Positions 49,812-58,676 are shown, counted from the stretch's first letter. The stretch: DNA of 64,000 nucleotides from Saccharothrix saharensis (GCF_006716745.1 NZ_VFPP01000001.1:6459386-6523385); one strand, 5' to 3'. Notes: a model not told the origin generated them from the sequence alone. Translations and numbers: made by a program.

Positions 49812-50085
49812 GCCGTTCCGGTTCGGCATCCGGGTCAAGCCGGGCGCGAAGCGCGAGGCCGTCGGCGGTCGGTGGGGTGACGGCGCGCTGGTCGTCGCGG
49901 TCGCCGCGCCCGCCGTGGAGGGCAAGGCGAACGAGGCCGTGCGCAGGGCGCTGGCCAAGGCGTTCGGCGTGCGCAGGCAGGACGTCGAGGTGGTCGCGGG
50001 CGAGCGCGGCCGGGACAAGGTCGTGCAGGTCGACCCGGCCCCGGCCGGTGCCGCCGAGGTGTTGGCGCGGCTGCTGGACGGCTAG
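49804..50085 (+). CDS. DUF167/YggU family protein
   Basis: A 93-residue small alpha/beta protein. FGIRVKPGAKREAVGG, APAVEGKANEAVRRALAKAFGVRRQDVEVVAGERGRDKVVQV is the DUF167 pattern; the GKAN motif is the family signature. The function is unknown. GTG 49804 lies inside the end of tetR, so it is probably translated by coupling. Its TAG stop lies in the palindrome CTAG (50082-50085), which also supplies the TAG of the convergent peptidase gene. Confidence 0.88.
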   Translation: MAEPFRFGIRVKPGAKREAVGGRWGDGALVVAVAAPAVEGKANEAVRRALAKAFGVRRQDVEVVAGERGRDKVVQVDPAPAGAAEVLARLLDG

Positions 50086-51029
50086 GCAGCCAGCGTCCAC
50101 ACCGCGTGCGCGATGGCGTCGGTGTTGCGGTCCAGCGCGGTCGCGTTCACGTTCGACGAGGTGTCGCACGAGCGGTGGTAGCAGCGGTCGAACGCCACGC
50201 CCGCCGAGCCGCCCCACTTCTGCGCCTGGGCGGAGGTCTTGATGCCCTCCGCGCCGGTGAACGTGCCGCCGACCGGGATGCCCGCCCGCGCGAACGCCGC
50301 GTGGTCGGACCGGCCGCCCACGCTGGTCAGCTCGGTCGGCACGCCGATCGAGCCGAAGTAGCCCTGCAACGTCTGCTGGAGCGCGAGCGAGCCCGACGGC
50401 TGCCCGGACGCGCTGTAGACGAAGTAGCCGGGGTTCGGCGAGCCGATCATGTCGAAGTTGAGGTACGCGTCGATCCGCGACCGGTCCGTTGTGGACAGCG
50501 AGTTCACGTAGTACGTGGAGCCGACCAGGCCGAGCTCCTCCGCGCCCCACCACGCGAAGCGCAGGTGCTTGGTGGGCTGGAACCCGCTGGAGCGCACGGC
50601 CAGCGCGACCTCCAGCAGGCCGGCCGAGCCGGTGCCGTTGTCGTTGATGCCCGGACCGGCCGACACGCTGTCGAGGTGCCCGCCGGCCATGACCACGTTG
50701 TTCAGGTCGCCGCCGGGCCAGTCGGCGATCAGGTTGTAGCCGGTGGCGCCGCTGCTGGTGAACGACTGCACCCTGGTGGTGAACCCGGCGGCGTCCAACT
50801 TGGACTTCACCCAGTTCACCGAGGCGAGGTAGCCCGGGCGGCCGTGCGCCCGGTTGCCGCCGTTGGCGGTGGCGATGCTCTGGAGCCGGCCCAGGTCGGC
50901 CTGGACGGCGGAGACCGGGATGTCGGGCCCGGCCAGGGTGGACGGCGGCGCGGCGGTGGCCGAGCCGAGGCCGGAGCCGAGGAGCGCGCCGGTGACGACC
51001 AGCGCGGTGGAGATCGTTCGCAGCTTCAC
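50082..51029 (-). CDS. Secreted M28 zinc aminopeptidase
   Basis: A 315-residue exported peptidase similar in plan to Streptomyces griseus aminopeptidase. A signal peptide (VKLRTISTALVVTGALLGSG, then LGSATAA, cleavage about residue 27) precedes the catalytic domain with its zinc ligands: AGGHLDSV (His), GINDNGTGSAG (bridging Asp), WWGAEELGLVG (Glu-Glu, base and ligand), LNFDMIGSPNP (Asp) and GGRSDHAAF (His). A C-terminal CYHRSC pair may form a disulfide. GTG 51029 was chosen since it begins the signal peptide and follows a GGGAGA site; the frame is open to 51200. Confidence 0.9.
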   Translation of the reverse strand: MKLRTISTALVVTGALLGSGLGSATAAPPSTLAGPDIPVSAVQADLGRLQSIATANGGNRAHGRPGYLASVNWVKSKLDAAGFTTRVQSFTSSGATGYNLIADWPGGDLNNVVMAGGHLDSVSAGPGINDNGTGSAGLLEVALAVRSSGFQPTKHLRFAWWGAEELGLVGSTYYVNSLSTTDRSRIDAYLNFDMIGSPNPGYFVYSASGQPSGSLALQQTLQGYFGSIGVPTELTSVGGRSDHAAFARAGIPVGGTFTGAEGIKTSAQAQKWGGSAGVAFDRCYHRSCDTSSNVNATALDRNTDAIAHAVWTLAA

Positions 51030-51222
51030 GGTGTGTCTCCCGCAGGGTGTGGAGGTGACCGGGGCGGCGGACCCGATCGTCAACATGCACGGGTTCGCAT
51101 GGTTCGCGCTAGCGACGTTCGGCTGGTGACGCTGCGTGGGGTGCCGGATTCGTCCATTTCGGTGTCGTCGGGGGAGAATGACACCGTCGAGTGATGTCAC
51201 GGGACGACGGCCTGGAGGTCGA

Positions 51223-52704
51223 GTGGGCGGTGTGACGGGCTACCTGGGCATCGCCGCCGGCGTACTCCTGCTCTCGGTCATCGCGGTGAGGGTGTCGATC
51301 AGGCTCGGTCTGCCGTCCCTCCTGCTCTACCTCGGCATCGGGCTGCTGCTCGGCGAAGCCGTGGTGGGCATCCAGTTCGAGGACGCCGACCTGACCCGCT
51401 CGCTGGGCACGGTCGCGCTCGTGCTGATCCTCACCGAAGGTGGTCTGACCACCCGGTGGAGCGCGGTGAAACCCGCGCTGGGGCTCGGCATCACGCTGTC
51501 CACGGTGGCCGTCGGCGTGAGCATCGCGGTGACCGGGTTCGCGCTGCACTTCCTGCTGGACATGGACTGGCGCACGGCCCTGCTGTGGGGCGCGGTGCTG
51601 TCGTCCACCGACGCGGCGGCGGTGTTCAGCGTGCTGCGCGGCGTCGGCGTCGGCAAGCGGCTCATCGGCGCGCTCGAACTGGAGTCCGGCATCAACGACG
51701 CGCCGGTCTACATCGCCGTCGTGCTGCTGGCCGCACCCGACCCGATCACGTGGACCGCGCCGCTGCTGATGGTCTACGAGCTGGTCGCGGGCGGGGTGGT
51801 CGGGGTCGTGCTCGGCTGGCTCGGCGGGCTCGGGCTGCGCCGGGCCGCGCTGCCCTCCACCGGCCTGTACCCGCTGGCCACGGTCGCGGTGTGCCTGCTC
51901 GCCTACACCGTCGGCGACCTCGCGCACGCGTCCGGCTTCCTCGCCGTCTACATCGCCGCCCTCGTGCTCGGCAACGCCCGCCTGCCGCACCGGGCCGACA
52001 CGCTGTCGTTCGCCGAGGGGCTGGGCTGGATCGCGCAGATCGGGCTGTTCGTGCTGCTCGGCCTGTACGCCTCACCCGACCGGCTGCTCGACGCGCTGGT
52101 GCCCGCGCTGGTCGCGGGCGCGGTGCTGGTGCTGCTGGCCCGGCCGCTGTCGGTGCTGTTCGCCGCGCTGCCGTTCCGCGTGCCGTGGCGGGAGCAGGTG
52201 TTCGTCTCGTGGTCGGGGCTGCGCGGCGCGGTGCCGATCGTGTTCGCCCTGATCCCGCTGATCCAGGGCGTGCCGGGCGCGCAGCGGCTCGTGGACGCGG
52301 TGTTCGTGCTGGTCGTGGTGCTGACCCTGGTGCAGGGCACGTCCCTGCCGTGGCTGGCGAAGTGGCTGCGGCTGGTCAAGTCCGGCGAGGCGCACGAGGT
52401 GCAGGTCGACTCGTCCGCGCTGGACCAGCTCGGCGCGGAGCTGCTCCAGGTCCGCATCCAGCGCGGCTCCAAGCTGCACGGCGTGTACCTGTCCGAGCTG
52501 CGGCTGCCGCCGGGCTCCTCGGTCAGCCTGGTGGTGCGCGACGACAACGGCTTCACGCCGCAGCCGACGACCCGCCTGCAGGAGCACGACCAGCTGCTGG
52601 TGGTGTGCACCGAGGCCATGCGCACGGCGACGGAGCAGCGCATCCGGGCCGTGGACCGGGCGGGCCGCTTCGCCCGCTGGAAGGGCGACGTCGGCCTGCC
52701 GTGA
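51223..52704 (+). CDS. Potassium/cation-proton antiporter with TrkA-C domain (CPA1, CvrA/NhaP2-like)
   Basis: A 493-residue membrane antiporter. About twelve helices occupy residues 1-385; SSTDAAAVFSVLRGVGVGKRLIGALELESGINDAPVYIAVV carries the transport aspartates, and VSWSGLRGAVPIVFALIPL is the later conserved loop. The cytoplasmic end (ELLQVRIQRGSKLHGVYLSELRLPPGSSVSLVVRDDNGFTPQPTTRLQEHDQLLVVC) is a TrkA-C ligand-binding domain, which in this group senses nucleotides or controls K+ efflux. GGAGGT (51214-51219) supports GTG 51223; GTG 51232 is an alternative. Confidence 0.85.
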   Translation: MGGVTGYLGIAAGVLLLSVIAVRVSIRLGLPSLLLYLGIGLLLGEAVVGIQFEDADLTRSLGTVALVLILTEGGLTTRWSAVKPALGLGITLSTVAVGVSIAVTGFALHFLLDMDWRTALLWGAVLSSTDAAAVFSVLRGVGVGKRLIGALELESGINDAPVYIAVVLLAAPDPITWTAPLLMVYELVAGGVVGVVLGWLGGLGLRRAALPSTGLYPLATVAVCLLAYTVGDLAHASGFLAVYIAALVLGNARLPHRADTLSFAEGLGWIAQIGLFVLLGLYASPDRLLDALVPALVAGAVLVLLARPLSVLFAALPFRVPWREQVFVSWSGLRGAVPIVFALIPLIQGVPGAQRLVDAVFVLVVVLTLVQGTSLPWLAKWLRLVKSGEAHEVQVDSSALDQLGAELLQVRIQRGSKLHGVYLSELRLPPGSSVSLVVRDDNGFTPQPTTRLQEHDQLLVVCTEAMRTATEQRIRAVDRAGRFARWKGDVGLP

Positions 52705-52766
52705 CGCTCCCAGGATGTGAACGCCCCTCGACGGGGCCGCGCGGTCCGGGTTAACGTCGGCCCGAA

Positions 52767-52845
52767 GGTCATGAGTGCCAGCGCTAAGCCCGGGCTTGCT
52801 GGCCGGCAACCCTCCTACCGCGGTGGGGTGCCCCTGGTGAGGACC
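52767..52845 (+). promoter_or_regulatory. SAM-IV type riboswitch
   Basis: GGTC (52767-52770) and GACC (52842-52845) close the element. Between them, ATGAGTGCCAGCGCTAAGCC, CTTGCTGGCCGGCAACCCTC and CGCGGTGGGGTGCC match the recalled SAM-IV aptamer of actinomycetes, which binds S-adenosylmethionine. Downstream, a hairpin (GGGGTC 52890-52895 with GACCCC 52899-52904, extended by CCCTC 52881-52885 with GAGGG 52906-52910) hides the ribosome site of the next gene, so SAM probably switches translation off. Confidence 0.85.
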
Positions 52846-52914
52846 TGGCCGGCGCGCAGGGCGTCCGGCAAGCGCGGGCTCCCTCGGGTGGGGTCCCGGA
52901 CCCCGGAGGGCGTC

Positions 52915-54249
52915 ATGACGATCGCAGTTCCCGCCACCACCACCGTTGCCCGCCCTGAGCAGGCGCTGCCCCGCGTGGTCGGCTCGTCGCTGCGGGTGCC
53001 GCTGGTCACCGGCGAGCGCGTCGAGTACGCCAACCTCGACCACGCGGCCAGCGCGCCGTGCCTGGAGCAGGTGCGCGACGCGGTGGACGAGGTGCTGCCC
53101 TGGTACGCCAGCGTGCACCGCGGCGCGGGCTTCGCCTCGCAGGTCAGCACCAGGGTCTACGAGCAGGCGCGCGCGGCCGTGCGCCGGTTCCTCAACGCCC
53201 GCGGGACGGACGCCGTGGTGTTCGCCCGCAACACCACCGACGCGCTGAACCTGCTGGCCAGGAGCCTGCCCCGGCACACCGCCGTGCTCCTGTTCGACAC
53301 CGAGCACCACGCGGCGCTGCTGCCGTGGCGCGGGCCGAACGTGCGCCGGCTGCGGACGCCGTCCTCGCCCGCGCAGGCGGTGCTGGAGCTGGACCGGGCG
53401 CTGGGCGCGGCCCCCGTCGGCCCCCGGCTGGTCGTGGTGACCGGCGCGTCCAACGTGACCGGTGAGGTCTGGCCCGTGGCCGAGCTGGCCCGGTTGGCCC
53501 GCCGGCACGGCGCCCGGATCGCCCTGGACGCCGCCCAGCTCGCGCCGCACCGGCCGGTGGACGTGCGCGCGCTGGACGTCGACTACACCGTGCTGTCGGG
53601 GCACAAGGTCTACGCGCCGTTCGGCGCGGGTGTGCTGGTCGGCCGCTCCGACTGGTTGCAGGCCGCCGAGCCGTACCTGGTGGGCGGCGGTGCCACGGCC
53701 CGCGTCACCGACCACGGCGACCGGCTCGGCGTGGCCTGGTCGGCGGTGCCCGAGCGGCACGAGGCCGGCACGCCCAACGTGGTGGGCGTGCACGCCCTGG
53801 CCGTGGCGTGCGACGTGCTGGGCAGGCACTGGGAGCAGACGACCGCGCACGAACGCGCCCTGCTGGCACGGCTGCGTGAGGGTCTGAAGACCGTTCCCGG
53901 GGTGCACGAGCTGACGTTGTTCGGCTCGGACCACGACCGCGTGGGCGTGGTCAGCTTCACCGTCGGCGGTCAGGACGCCGGGTACCTGGCCGCCGCGCTG
54001 TCCGCCGAGCACGGCATCGGCGTGCGCGACGGCGCGTTCTGCGCCCACGTCGCCGTGCACCGCCTCGCGCACGGCGATCGGGCCCTGCGCGCCTCGATCG
54101 GGCTGGGCACCACCGAGGCGCACGTGGACCGGTTCGTGGCCGCGTTGCGCAGCCTCGTCGTGGAGGGCTCGCGGTGGGAGTACGAGGTCCGCGACGGTCG
54201 CTGGGCCCCGCTCGACGACCAGCGCGCGCTCCCGCCGTTCCTGCGCTGA
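52915..54249 (+). CDS. Cysteine desulfurase-like class V aminotransferase
   Basis: A 444-residue PLP enzyme. LDHAASAPCLEQV is the N-terminal substrate region and FARNTTDALNLLARSLP the phosphate site; the PLP lysine is in VDYTVLSGHKVYAPFGAGVLV, and the active cysteine position of SufS-type desulfurases is filled in GVRDGAFCAHVAVHRLA. It should mobilise sulfur from cysteine or a related thiol; a SAM-regulated enzyme of sulfur handling fits the riboswitch upstream. No suf partner genes are adjacent, so its acceptor is unknown. ATG 52915 is preceded by the ribosome site GGAGGG (52905-52910). Confidence 0.82.
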   Translation: MTIAVPATTTVARPEQALPRVVGSSLRVPLVTGERVEYANLDHAASAPCLEQVRDAVDEVLPWYASVHRGAGFASQVSTRVYEQARAAVRRFLNARGTDAVVFARNTTDALNLLARSLPRHTAVLLFDTEHHAALLPWRGPNVRRLRTPSSPAQAVLELDRALGAAPVGPRLVVVTGASNVTGEVWPVAELARLARRHGARIALDAAQLAPHRPVDVRALDVDYTVLSGHKVYAPFGAGVLVGRSDWLQAAEPYLVGGGATARVTDHGDRLGVAWSAVPERHEAGTPNVVGVHALAVACDVLGRHWEQTTAHERALLARLREGLKTVPGVHELTLFGSDHDRVGVVSFTVGGQDAGYLAAALSAEHGIGVRDGAFCAHVAVHRLAHGDRALRASIGLGTTEAHVDRFVAALRSLVVEGSRWEYEVRDGRWAPLDDQRALPPFLR

Positions 54250-54260
54250 CGCCGATACTG

Positions 54261-54266
54261 GACAAT
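54261..54266 (+). promoter_or_regulatory. -10 hexamer of leaderless lspA
   Basis: GACAAT, 6 nt before GTG 54273. A second candidate, GATACT (54254-54259), would give a 5-nt leader. Confidence 0.4.
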
Positions 54267-54272
54267 GGCCCG

Positions 54273-54860
54273 GTGAGCACCGATCCCAGCACCGAGCCGG
54301 ACACGCCGGACCAGCCGGACGCACCGCTGCCGAAGCGGCGGGTCCTCCTGCTGGCCGTGATCGCGCCGCTGGTGTTGGCGCTCGACCTGGTCACCAAGAT
54401 CATCGCGGTGGACAAGCTGGAGGGGCGTGAGCCGGTCGAGCTGTTCGGCGGCCTGCTCTACCTGCCGCTGATCCGCAACACCGGCGCCGCGTTCGGCCTG
54501 GCCGAGGGCTGGACGGTGATCCTCGCCCTGATCGCGTCGAGCGTGGTCGTGTTCATCCTGTGGATCGCGCGCCGGCTGCGGTCGGTCGGCTGGGCCATCG
54601 GCCTCGGCCTGGTCCTGGGCGGCGCGACGGGCAACCTGGTCGACCGGATCTTCCGCGCGCCCGGCCCGCTGCGCGGCGGCGTGGTCGACTTCATCTCGGT
54701 CCTCGACCCGTGGGGCAACTTCTTCCCCGTGTTCAACCTGGCCGACTCCGCCATCTGCGTGGGCGGCGGCGTGATCGTGCTGATGGCGTTGCTCCAGCGC
54801 GACTACGACGGCACCCGCGTGGAGAAGAAGCCGAGCCCGGAGTCGGAGAAGAAGGCATGA
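54273..54860 (+). CDS. lspA: Lipoprotein signal peptidase
   Basis: Removes the signal peptide of prolipoproteins after lipid attachment. Its 195 residues start with a hydrophilic, Pro/Asp-rich part (1-25), followed by four membrane helices. The catalytic Asp pair is in GGATGNLVDRIFR and FNLADSAICVGG; LIRNTGAAFGLAEGW and VVDFISVLDPWGNFFPVFN are the other conserved blocks. The tail is charged (KKPSPESEKKA). The frame is open to 54174, but GTG 54273 lies 6 nt after GACAAT. Its stop overlaps the rluD start (ATGA). Confidence 0.95.
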   Translation: MSTDPSTEPDTPDQPDAPLPKRRVLLLAVIAPLVLALDLVTKIIAVDKLEGREPVELFGGLLYLPLIRNTGAAFGLAEGWTVILALIASSVVVFILWIARRLRSVGWAIGLGLVLGGATGNLVDRIFRAPGPLRGGVVDFISVLDPWGNFFPVFNLADSAICVGGGVIVLMALLQRDYDGTRVEKKPSPESEKKA

Positions 54861-55792
54861 GCGGCGACTACCGGACCCTCCCCGTCCCGGACGGCCTGGA
54901 CGGGATGAGGGTCGACGCCGGCCTCGCCAAGCTCCTCGGCCTGTCCCGCACGGTCGTCGCCGCGTTGACCGAAGCGGGCGACGTCGTGCTCGACGGGCAG
55001 CCCGCGGGCAAGTCGGACCGTCTGGTCGCCGGGTCCGTGCTGGAGGTCACCCTCCCCGAGCCCGAGCGCCCGGTGCAGGTGCAGGCCGTGCCCGTGGAAG
55101 GCCTGATCGTCCTGCACGAGGACGACGACGTGATCGTGGTCGACAAGCCGGTCGGCGTGGCCGTGCACCCCAGCCCCGGCTGGACCGGCCCGACCGTGGT
55201 CGGCGGCCTGGCCGCGGCCGGCATCCGGATCGCCACGTCCGGTGCGGCCGAGCGGCAGGGCGTCGTGCACCGGCTGGACGTCGGCACGACCGGCGTGATG
55301 GTCGTCGCGAAGAGCGAGAGCGCCTACTCGGCGTTGAAGCACGCGTTCAAGGAGCGCACGGTCGACAAGCTCTACCACGCCCTCGTGCAGGGCCACCCGG
55401 ACCCGATCAAGGGCACCATCGACGCGCCGATCGACCGGCACCCCAAGCACGACTACAAGTTCGCCGTGATGGCCAACGGCAAGCCCAGCATCACCCACTA
55501 CGAGGTGGTGGAGGCGTTCCGCGCCGCGTCGCTGCTGGACGTGCACCTGGAAACCGGCCGCACGCACCAGATCCGGGTACACTTCTCCGCGCTGCGGCAC
55601 CCGTGCGTCGGCGACCTGACCTACGGCGCCGACCCGGTGCTGGCCAAGCGCCTCGGCGTGACGCGGCAGTGGCTGCACGCCCGCACGCTGGGCTTCCACC
55701 ACCCGGCCGACGGCCAGTGGGTGTCGTTCACCAGCGAGTACCCCGACGACCTCGCGAACGCGCTGGAACTGTTGCGGGCAGAGGGTTACTGA
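54857..55792 (+). CDS. rluD: RluA-family 23S rRNA pseudouridine synthase
   Basis: A 311-residue enzyme. An N-terminal S4 RNA-binding domain (DGMRVDAGLAKLLGLSRTVVAALTEAGDVVLDG) precedes the catalytic domain, with the aspartate in VVHRLDVGTTGVMVVAKSE (HRLD-x2-TSG-type motif; here TTG). Also typical are VVDKPVGVAVHPSPGW and VHLETGRTHQIRVHFSALRHPCVGDLTYG. It follows lspA with a 4-bp overlap, the usual arrangement. RluD-type (positions 1911, 1915, 1917) is the likely class, though other RluA members cannot be excluded. Confidence 0.9.
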   Translation: MSGDYRTLPVPDGLDGMRVDAGLAKLLGLSRTVVAALTEAGDVVLDGQPAGKSDRLVAGSVLEVTLPEPERPVQVQAVPVEGLIVLHEDDDVIVVDKPVGVAVHPSPGWTGPTVVGGLAAAGIRIATSGAAERQGVVHRLDVGTTGVMVVAKSESAYSALKHAFKERTVDKLYHALVQGHPDPIKGTIDAPIDRHPKHDYKFAVMANGKPSITHYEVVEAFRAASLLDVHLETGRTHQIRVHFSALRHPCVGDLTYGADPVLAKRLGVTRQWLHARTLGFHHPADGQWVSFTSEYPDDLANALELLRAEGY

Positions 55793-55912
55793 CCTTTTCC
55801 GCCCCATTTCGCCGAAAGTCTTGCGCTGAACGCGTGACGTGTGCCATATCGCTTTTCCCGGGATCGTTTGGCTTGCGAAGCTTTTGCCAGACGAGCGCGG
55901 GGAGTGTGCGGC

Positions 55913-57127
55913 ATGGACAACAGGTCCCGACTGGTGGTGCTGCTGGGCACGCTGTGCCTGCTCGGGCCGCTCTCGATCGACACCTACCTGCCCGCGTTCC
56001 CGTCGATCGCCGCCGACTTCGGCGCGACCGAGTCGCAGATCCAGCTGTCGCTGACGACGTTCATCATCGGCCTGTCGGTCGGGCAGCTGCTGGTCGGTCC
56101 GCTCTCCGACTCGTGGGGCAGGCGGCGGCCGCTGCTGGTCGGGATCGGCAGCTACGTCGTGATCTCGCTGGTCTGCGCGGTCGCGCCCAGCGCGTTCGCC
56201 CTGGCCGGCCTGCGGCTGCTCCAGGGCCTCGGCGTGGCGGCCGGGTTCGTGGTGGCGATGGCGGTGGCGCGCGACCGGTTCGAGGGTCTCGCGATGGCGC
56301 GGTTCATGTCGGTGATGATGTTGATCAACAGCCTGGGGCCGGTGGCCGCGCCGGTGCTGGGCGGCCAGTTGCTGCGCTTCACCAGTTGGCGCGGCACGTT
56401 CGTGGTGCTCGCCCTGATCGGCACGGCCCTGCTGATCTCGTTGGCGATCGGCCTGCCGGAGACCCTGCCCCGGGCCAAGCGGCGGCCGGCGAACCTGCTG
56501 CTCACGATCAAGGTGTTCGGCGGGCTGCTGGCCGACCGCACGTTCGTCGGCTACGCGCTGGCCTCCGCGCTGGCCCTCGGTTCGCTGTTCGGCTACGTCG
56601 CGGGCGCGTCGTTCGTGCTCCAGGGCGTGTACGGGTTGAGCCCGCAGCAGTTCAGCCTGGTGTTCGGCGCGAACTCGGTGGCGATCGTGGTGGCCGGCCT
56701 GCTCAACACCAGGCTGACCGGGCGGATCATGCCGCGCCCGCTGCTCAAGGTCGGGCTCGCGGGCGCGGCGGTCGGCGGGGTCGGGTTGCTGGTCGGCGGC
56801 CTGGTCGGCGGTGGGCTGGCGACGTTCCTGCCGCCGCTGTTCGTGCTGACGATGAGCGTGGGCCTGCTCATGCCGAACGCCGGGTCGCTGGCGATGGCGC
56901 GGCACCCGGAGGCGGCGGGCAGCGCGTCGGCCGTGCTGGGCGTGACGACGTTCATGGTGGGCGGCCTGATGGCGCCGCTGGTGGGCGCGGGCGGCTCGGC
57001 GAGCGTGTTGCCGATGGTGACCGTGATGGCGGGTGCCACGCTCCTGGCGGTGCTCGTGTTCGCCACCCTGACCAGGGGTGACGTCGGCATCACCCGGGAC
57101 GGTGAACCGACGCCGGCCCCGGCCTGA
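55913..57127 (+). CDS. MFS multidrug exporter (Bcr/CflA type)
   Basis: A 404-residue major facilitator with twelve hydrophobic segments. SIDTYLPAFPSIAADFGATESQIQLSLTTFIIGLSVGQLLVGPLSDSWGRRRPLLVG, with the D-x-Y-LPA-P opening and G-x-LSD-x-x-GRRRP loop, is typical of Bcr/CflA drug-proton antiporters. The substrate is unknown. ATG 55913 follows GGGGAG; the gap from rluD holds no named element. It converges on a short-chain dehydrogenase gene 8 bp away. Confidence 0.85.
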   Translation: MDNRSRLVVLLGTLCLLGPLSIDTYLPAFPSIAADFGATESQIQLSLTTFIIGLSVGQLLVGPLSDSWGRRRPLLVGIGSYVVISLVCAVAPSAFALAGLRLLQGLGVAAGFVVAMAVARDRFEGLAMARFMSVMMLINSLGPVAAPVLGGQLLRFTSWRGTFVVLALIGTALLISLAIGLPETLPRAKRRPANLLLTIKVFGGLLADRTFVGYALASALALGSLFGYVAGASFVLQGVYGLSPQQFSLVFGANSVAIVVAGLLNTRLTGRIMPRPLLKVGLAGAAVGGVGLLVGGLVGGGLATFLPPLFVLTMSVGLLMPNAGSLAMARHPEAAGSASAVLGVTTFMVGGLMAPLVGAGGSASVLPMVTVMAGATLLAVLVFATLTRGDVGITRDGEPTPAPA

Positions 57128-57135
57128 CCCACCGC

Positions 57136-58007
57136 TCAGCCCTTCAGCGTGGCCAGCGGGTCGAGGTCGTCCTCGGTGAGGTCGTCGTAGTCGGTCGACA
57201 CCGACAACTCGCGCCACCGCGCGTCCGACTCGGCGCGCGCCCGGTCCACCTGCCCGGCGAACCGGACCGCGTCGCTGCCCAGCAGCAGCCGGACCGGCGG
57301 CTCGGCCAGCTCGGCGACCCGCAGCACGACGTCCGCGACCTTCGCCGGGTCGCTCGCCGCGCGCGCCATGAGCGTGGTCCGCAACTCGTTCACCGCGCCG
57401 ACGGTCGACTCGTAGCCCGGTGAGACCGGGTGGACGGTCATGGACGCGCCCGCCCAGTCGGTCCGCATGCCGCCCGGTTCCAGCACGGTCACCTTGATGC
57501 CCAGCGGCGCGACCTCCTTCGCGAGCACCTCCGAGAAGCCGCCGACCGCGAACTTGGCGGCCTGGTAGGCCGACAGCCCCGGCGTGGTCGCCCGCCCGCC
57601 GACCGACGACACCTGGACGACGTGGCCCGAGCCCTGCGCCCGCAGCACGGGCAGCGCGGCCTTGGTGACGTTGACGACGCCGAACAGGTTGGCCTCGACC
57701 TGCGCGCGGAAGTCGTCGTCCGGGGTGTCCTCGACGGAACCCGAGTTGGCGTACCCGGCGTTGTTGACCACCACGTCGAGCCGGCCGAACGCGGTGACCG
57801 CGGTGTCGACGGCGGCGCGCGCGGCCAGGGGATCGGTGACGTCCAGCGCGACCACGCGCACCCGGTCGCCGTACCGCTCGACCAGGTCGGCCACCTGCTC
57901 GGGCCGGCGGGCGGTCGCGACCGCGAGTGGCCCGCGGCCGGCACCCGTTCGGCGATCTGCCGGCCGAGGCCGCGCGAGCTGCCGGTGACGAGGAAGACCT
58001 TGCTCAT
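57136..58007 (-). pseudogene. Short-chain dehydrogenase/reductase with a frameshift
   Basis: An SDR oxidoreductase split in two frames. The N-terminus MSKVFLVTGSSRGLGRQI carries the TG-x3-GxG nucleotide motif and ends in frame near 57927. The continuing protein, VATARRPEQVADLVERYG to NNAG, then VSSVGG (catalytic Ser) and YQAAK (catalytic Tyr/Lys), is in the frame that reads from 57921 to the stop at 57136. One base appears to be missing around 57921-57927. Everything else is intact, so either the gene broke recently or the sequence has an error. It is divergent from a TetR gene that shares operators with it. Confidence 0.75.
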
Positions 58008-58015
58008 GACGATTC

Positions 58016-58098
58016 CTAACTGACTAGTTGGTTAGCTGCTGTCGCCAGGGAAGCACCCCGACCTCAAGCTGTCAACTAGACGGTTAGTCAGGTAGCGT
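58016..58098. promoter_or_regulatory. Twin operators and leaderless promoter between SDR gene and TetR gene
   Basis: A near-palindrome CTAACTGACTAGTTGGTTAG (58016-58035), whose half ACTAGTTGGTTAG (58023-58035) recurs as ACTAGACGGTTAG at 58075-58087 (11 of 13 bases). The first copy lies against the SDR start; the second abuts the TetR -10 TAGCGT (58093-58098), 7 nt before ATG 58106. Both divergent genes should be under this regulator. Confidence 0.7.
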
Positions 58099-58105
58099 GC
58101 CGACC

Positions 58106-58669
58106 ATGGCTGGTGACGCGGGGGCGACCCGGAGGCGATTGCTGGACGCGGCGGCCGCGGAGTTCGCCGAACACGGGATCGCGGGCGCGCGGGTCGACCG
58201 GATCGCCGCGGCGGCGAAGAGCAACAAGGCGCAGATCTACCACTACTTCACCAATAAGGACGGCCTGTTCGACGCGGTGATGAGCGACCTGGCGCAGGAC
58301 ACGCTGCGCGAGGCGCCGATCGACCCGGCGAACCTGGCCGAGTACGCGGGCAGGCTGTTCGACCGCTTCACCGACGACCCGGTCAAGGAACGGCTCGCGA
58401 AGTGGTACCGGCTGGAGGGCGCGGGCTACGCGGCGGTCGAGGTCGTGGTGGCGGGCACCCGGGACAAGATCGCGGCGATCGCGAAGGCGCAGGACGAAGG
58501 GCTGGTCACGACCCGGTTCACGCCAGTGGAACTGCTCGCGCTGGTCGTGCACCTGTCCGCGCTGTGGGGCTCGACCACACCGGAGATGGCCGGGCAGGCC
58601 GCCGGCATCCCGCGGGAGCGCCGCCGCCAAGTCGTGGTCGACGCGGTGGCCGCCGTCCTGGCGGACTGA
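58106..58669 (+). CDS. TetR family regulator, probable repressor of the divergent SDR gene
   Basis: A 187-residue regulator. ATRRRLLDAAAAEFAEHGIAGARVDRIAAAAKSNKAQIYHYFTNKDGLFDAVM (about 7-60) is a classic TetR helix-turn-helix with the Y-H-Y-F recognition region. The C-terminal part carries WYRLEGAGYAAVEVVVAG and SALWGSTTPEMAG, as in TetR proteins with a large ligand pocket. ATG 58106 lies 7 nt after TAGCGT. Divergence from an SDR gene with duplicate operators suggests it senses that enzyme's substrate. Confidence 0.85.
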   Translation: MAGDAGATRRRLLDAAAAEFAEHGIAGARVDRIAAAAKSNKAQIYHYFTNKDGLFDAVMSDLAQDTLREAPIDPANLAEYAGRLFDRFTDDPVKERLAKWYRLEGAGYAAVEVVVAGTRDKIAAIAKAQDEGLVTTRFTPVELLALVVHLSALWGSTTPEMAGQAAGIPRERRRQVVVDAVAAVLAD

Positions 58670-58676
58670 ACCGGCG

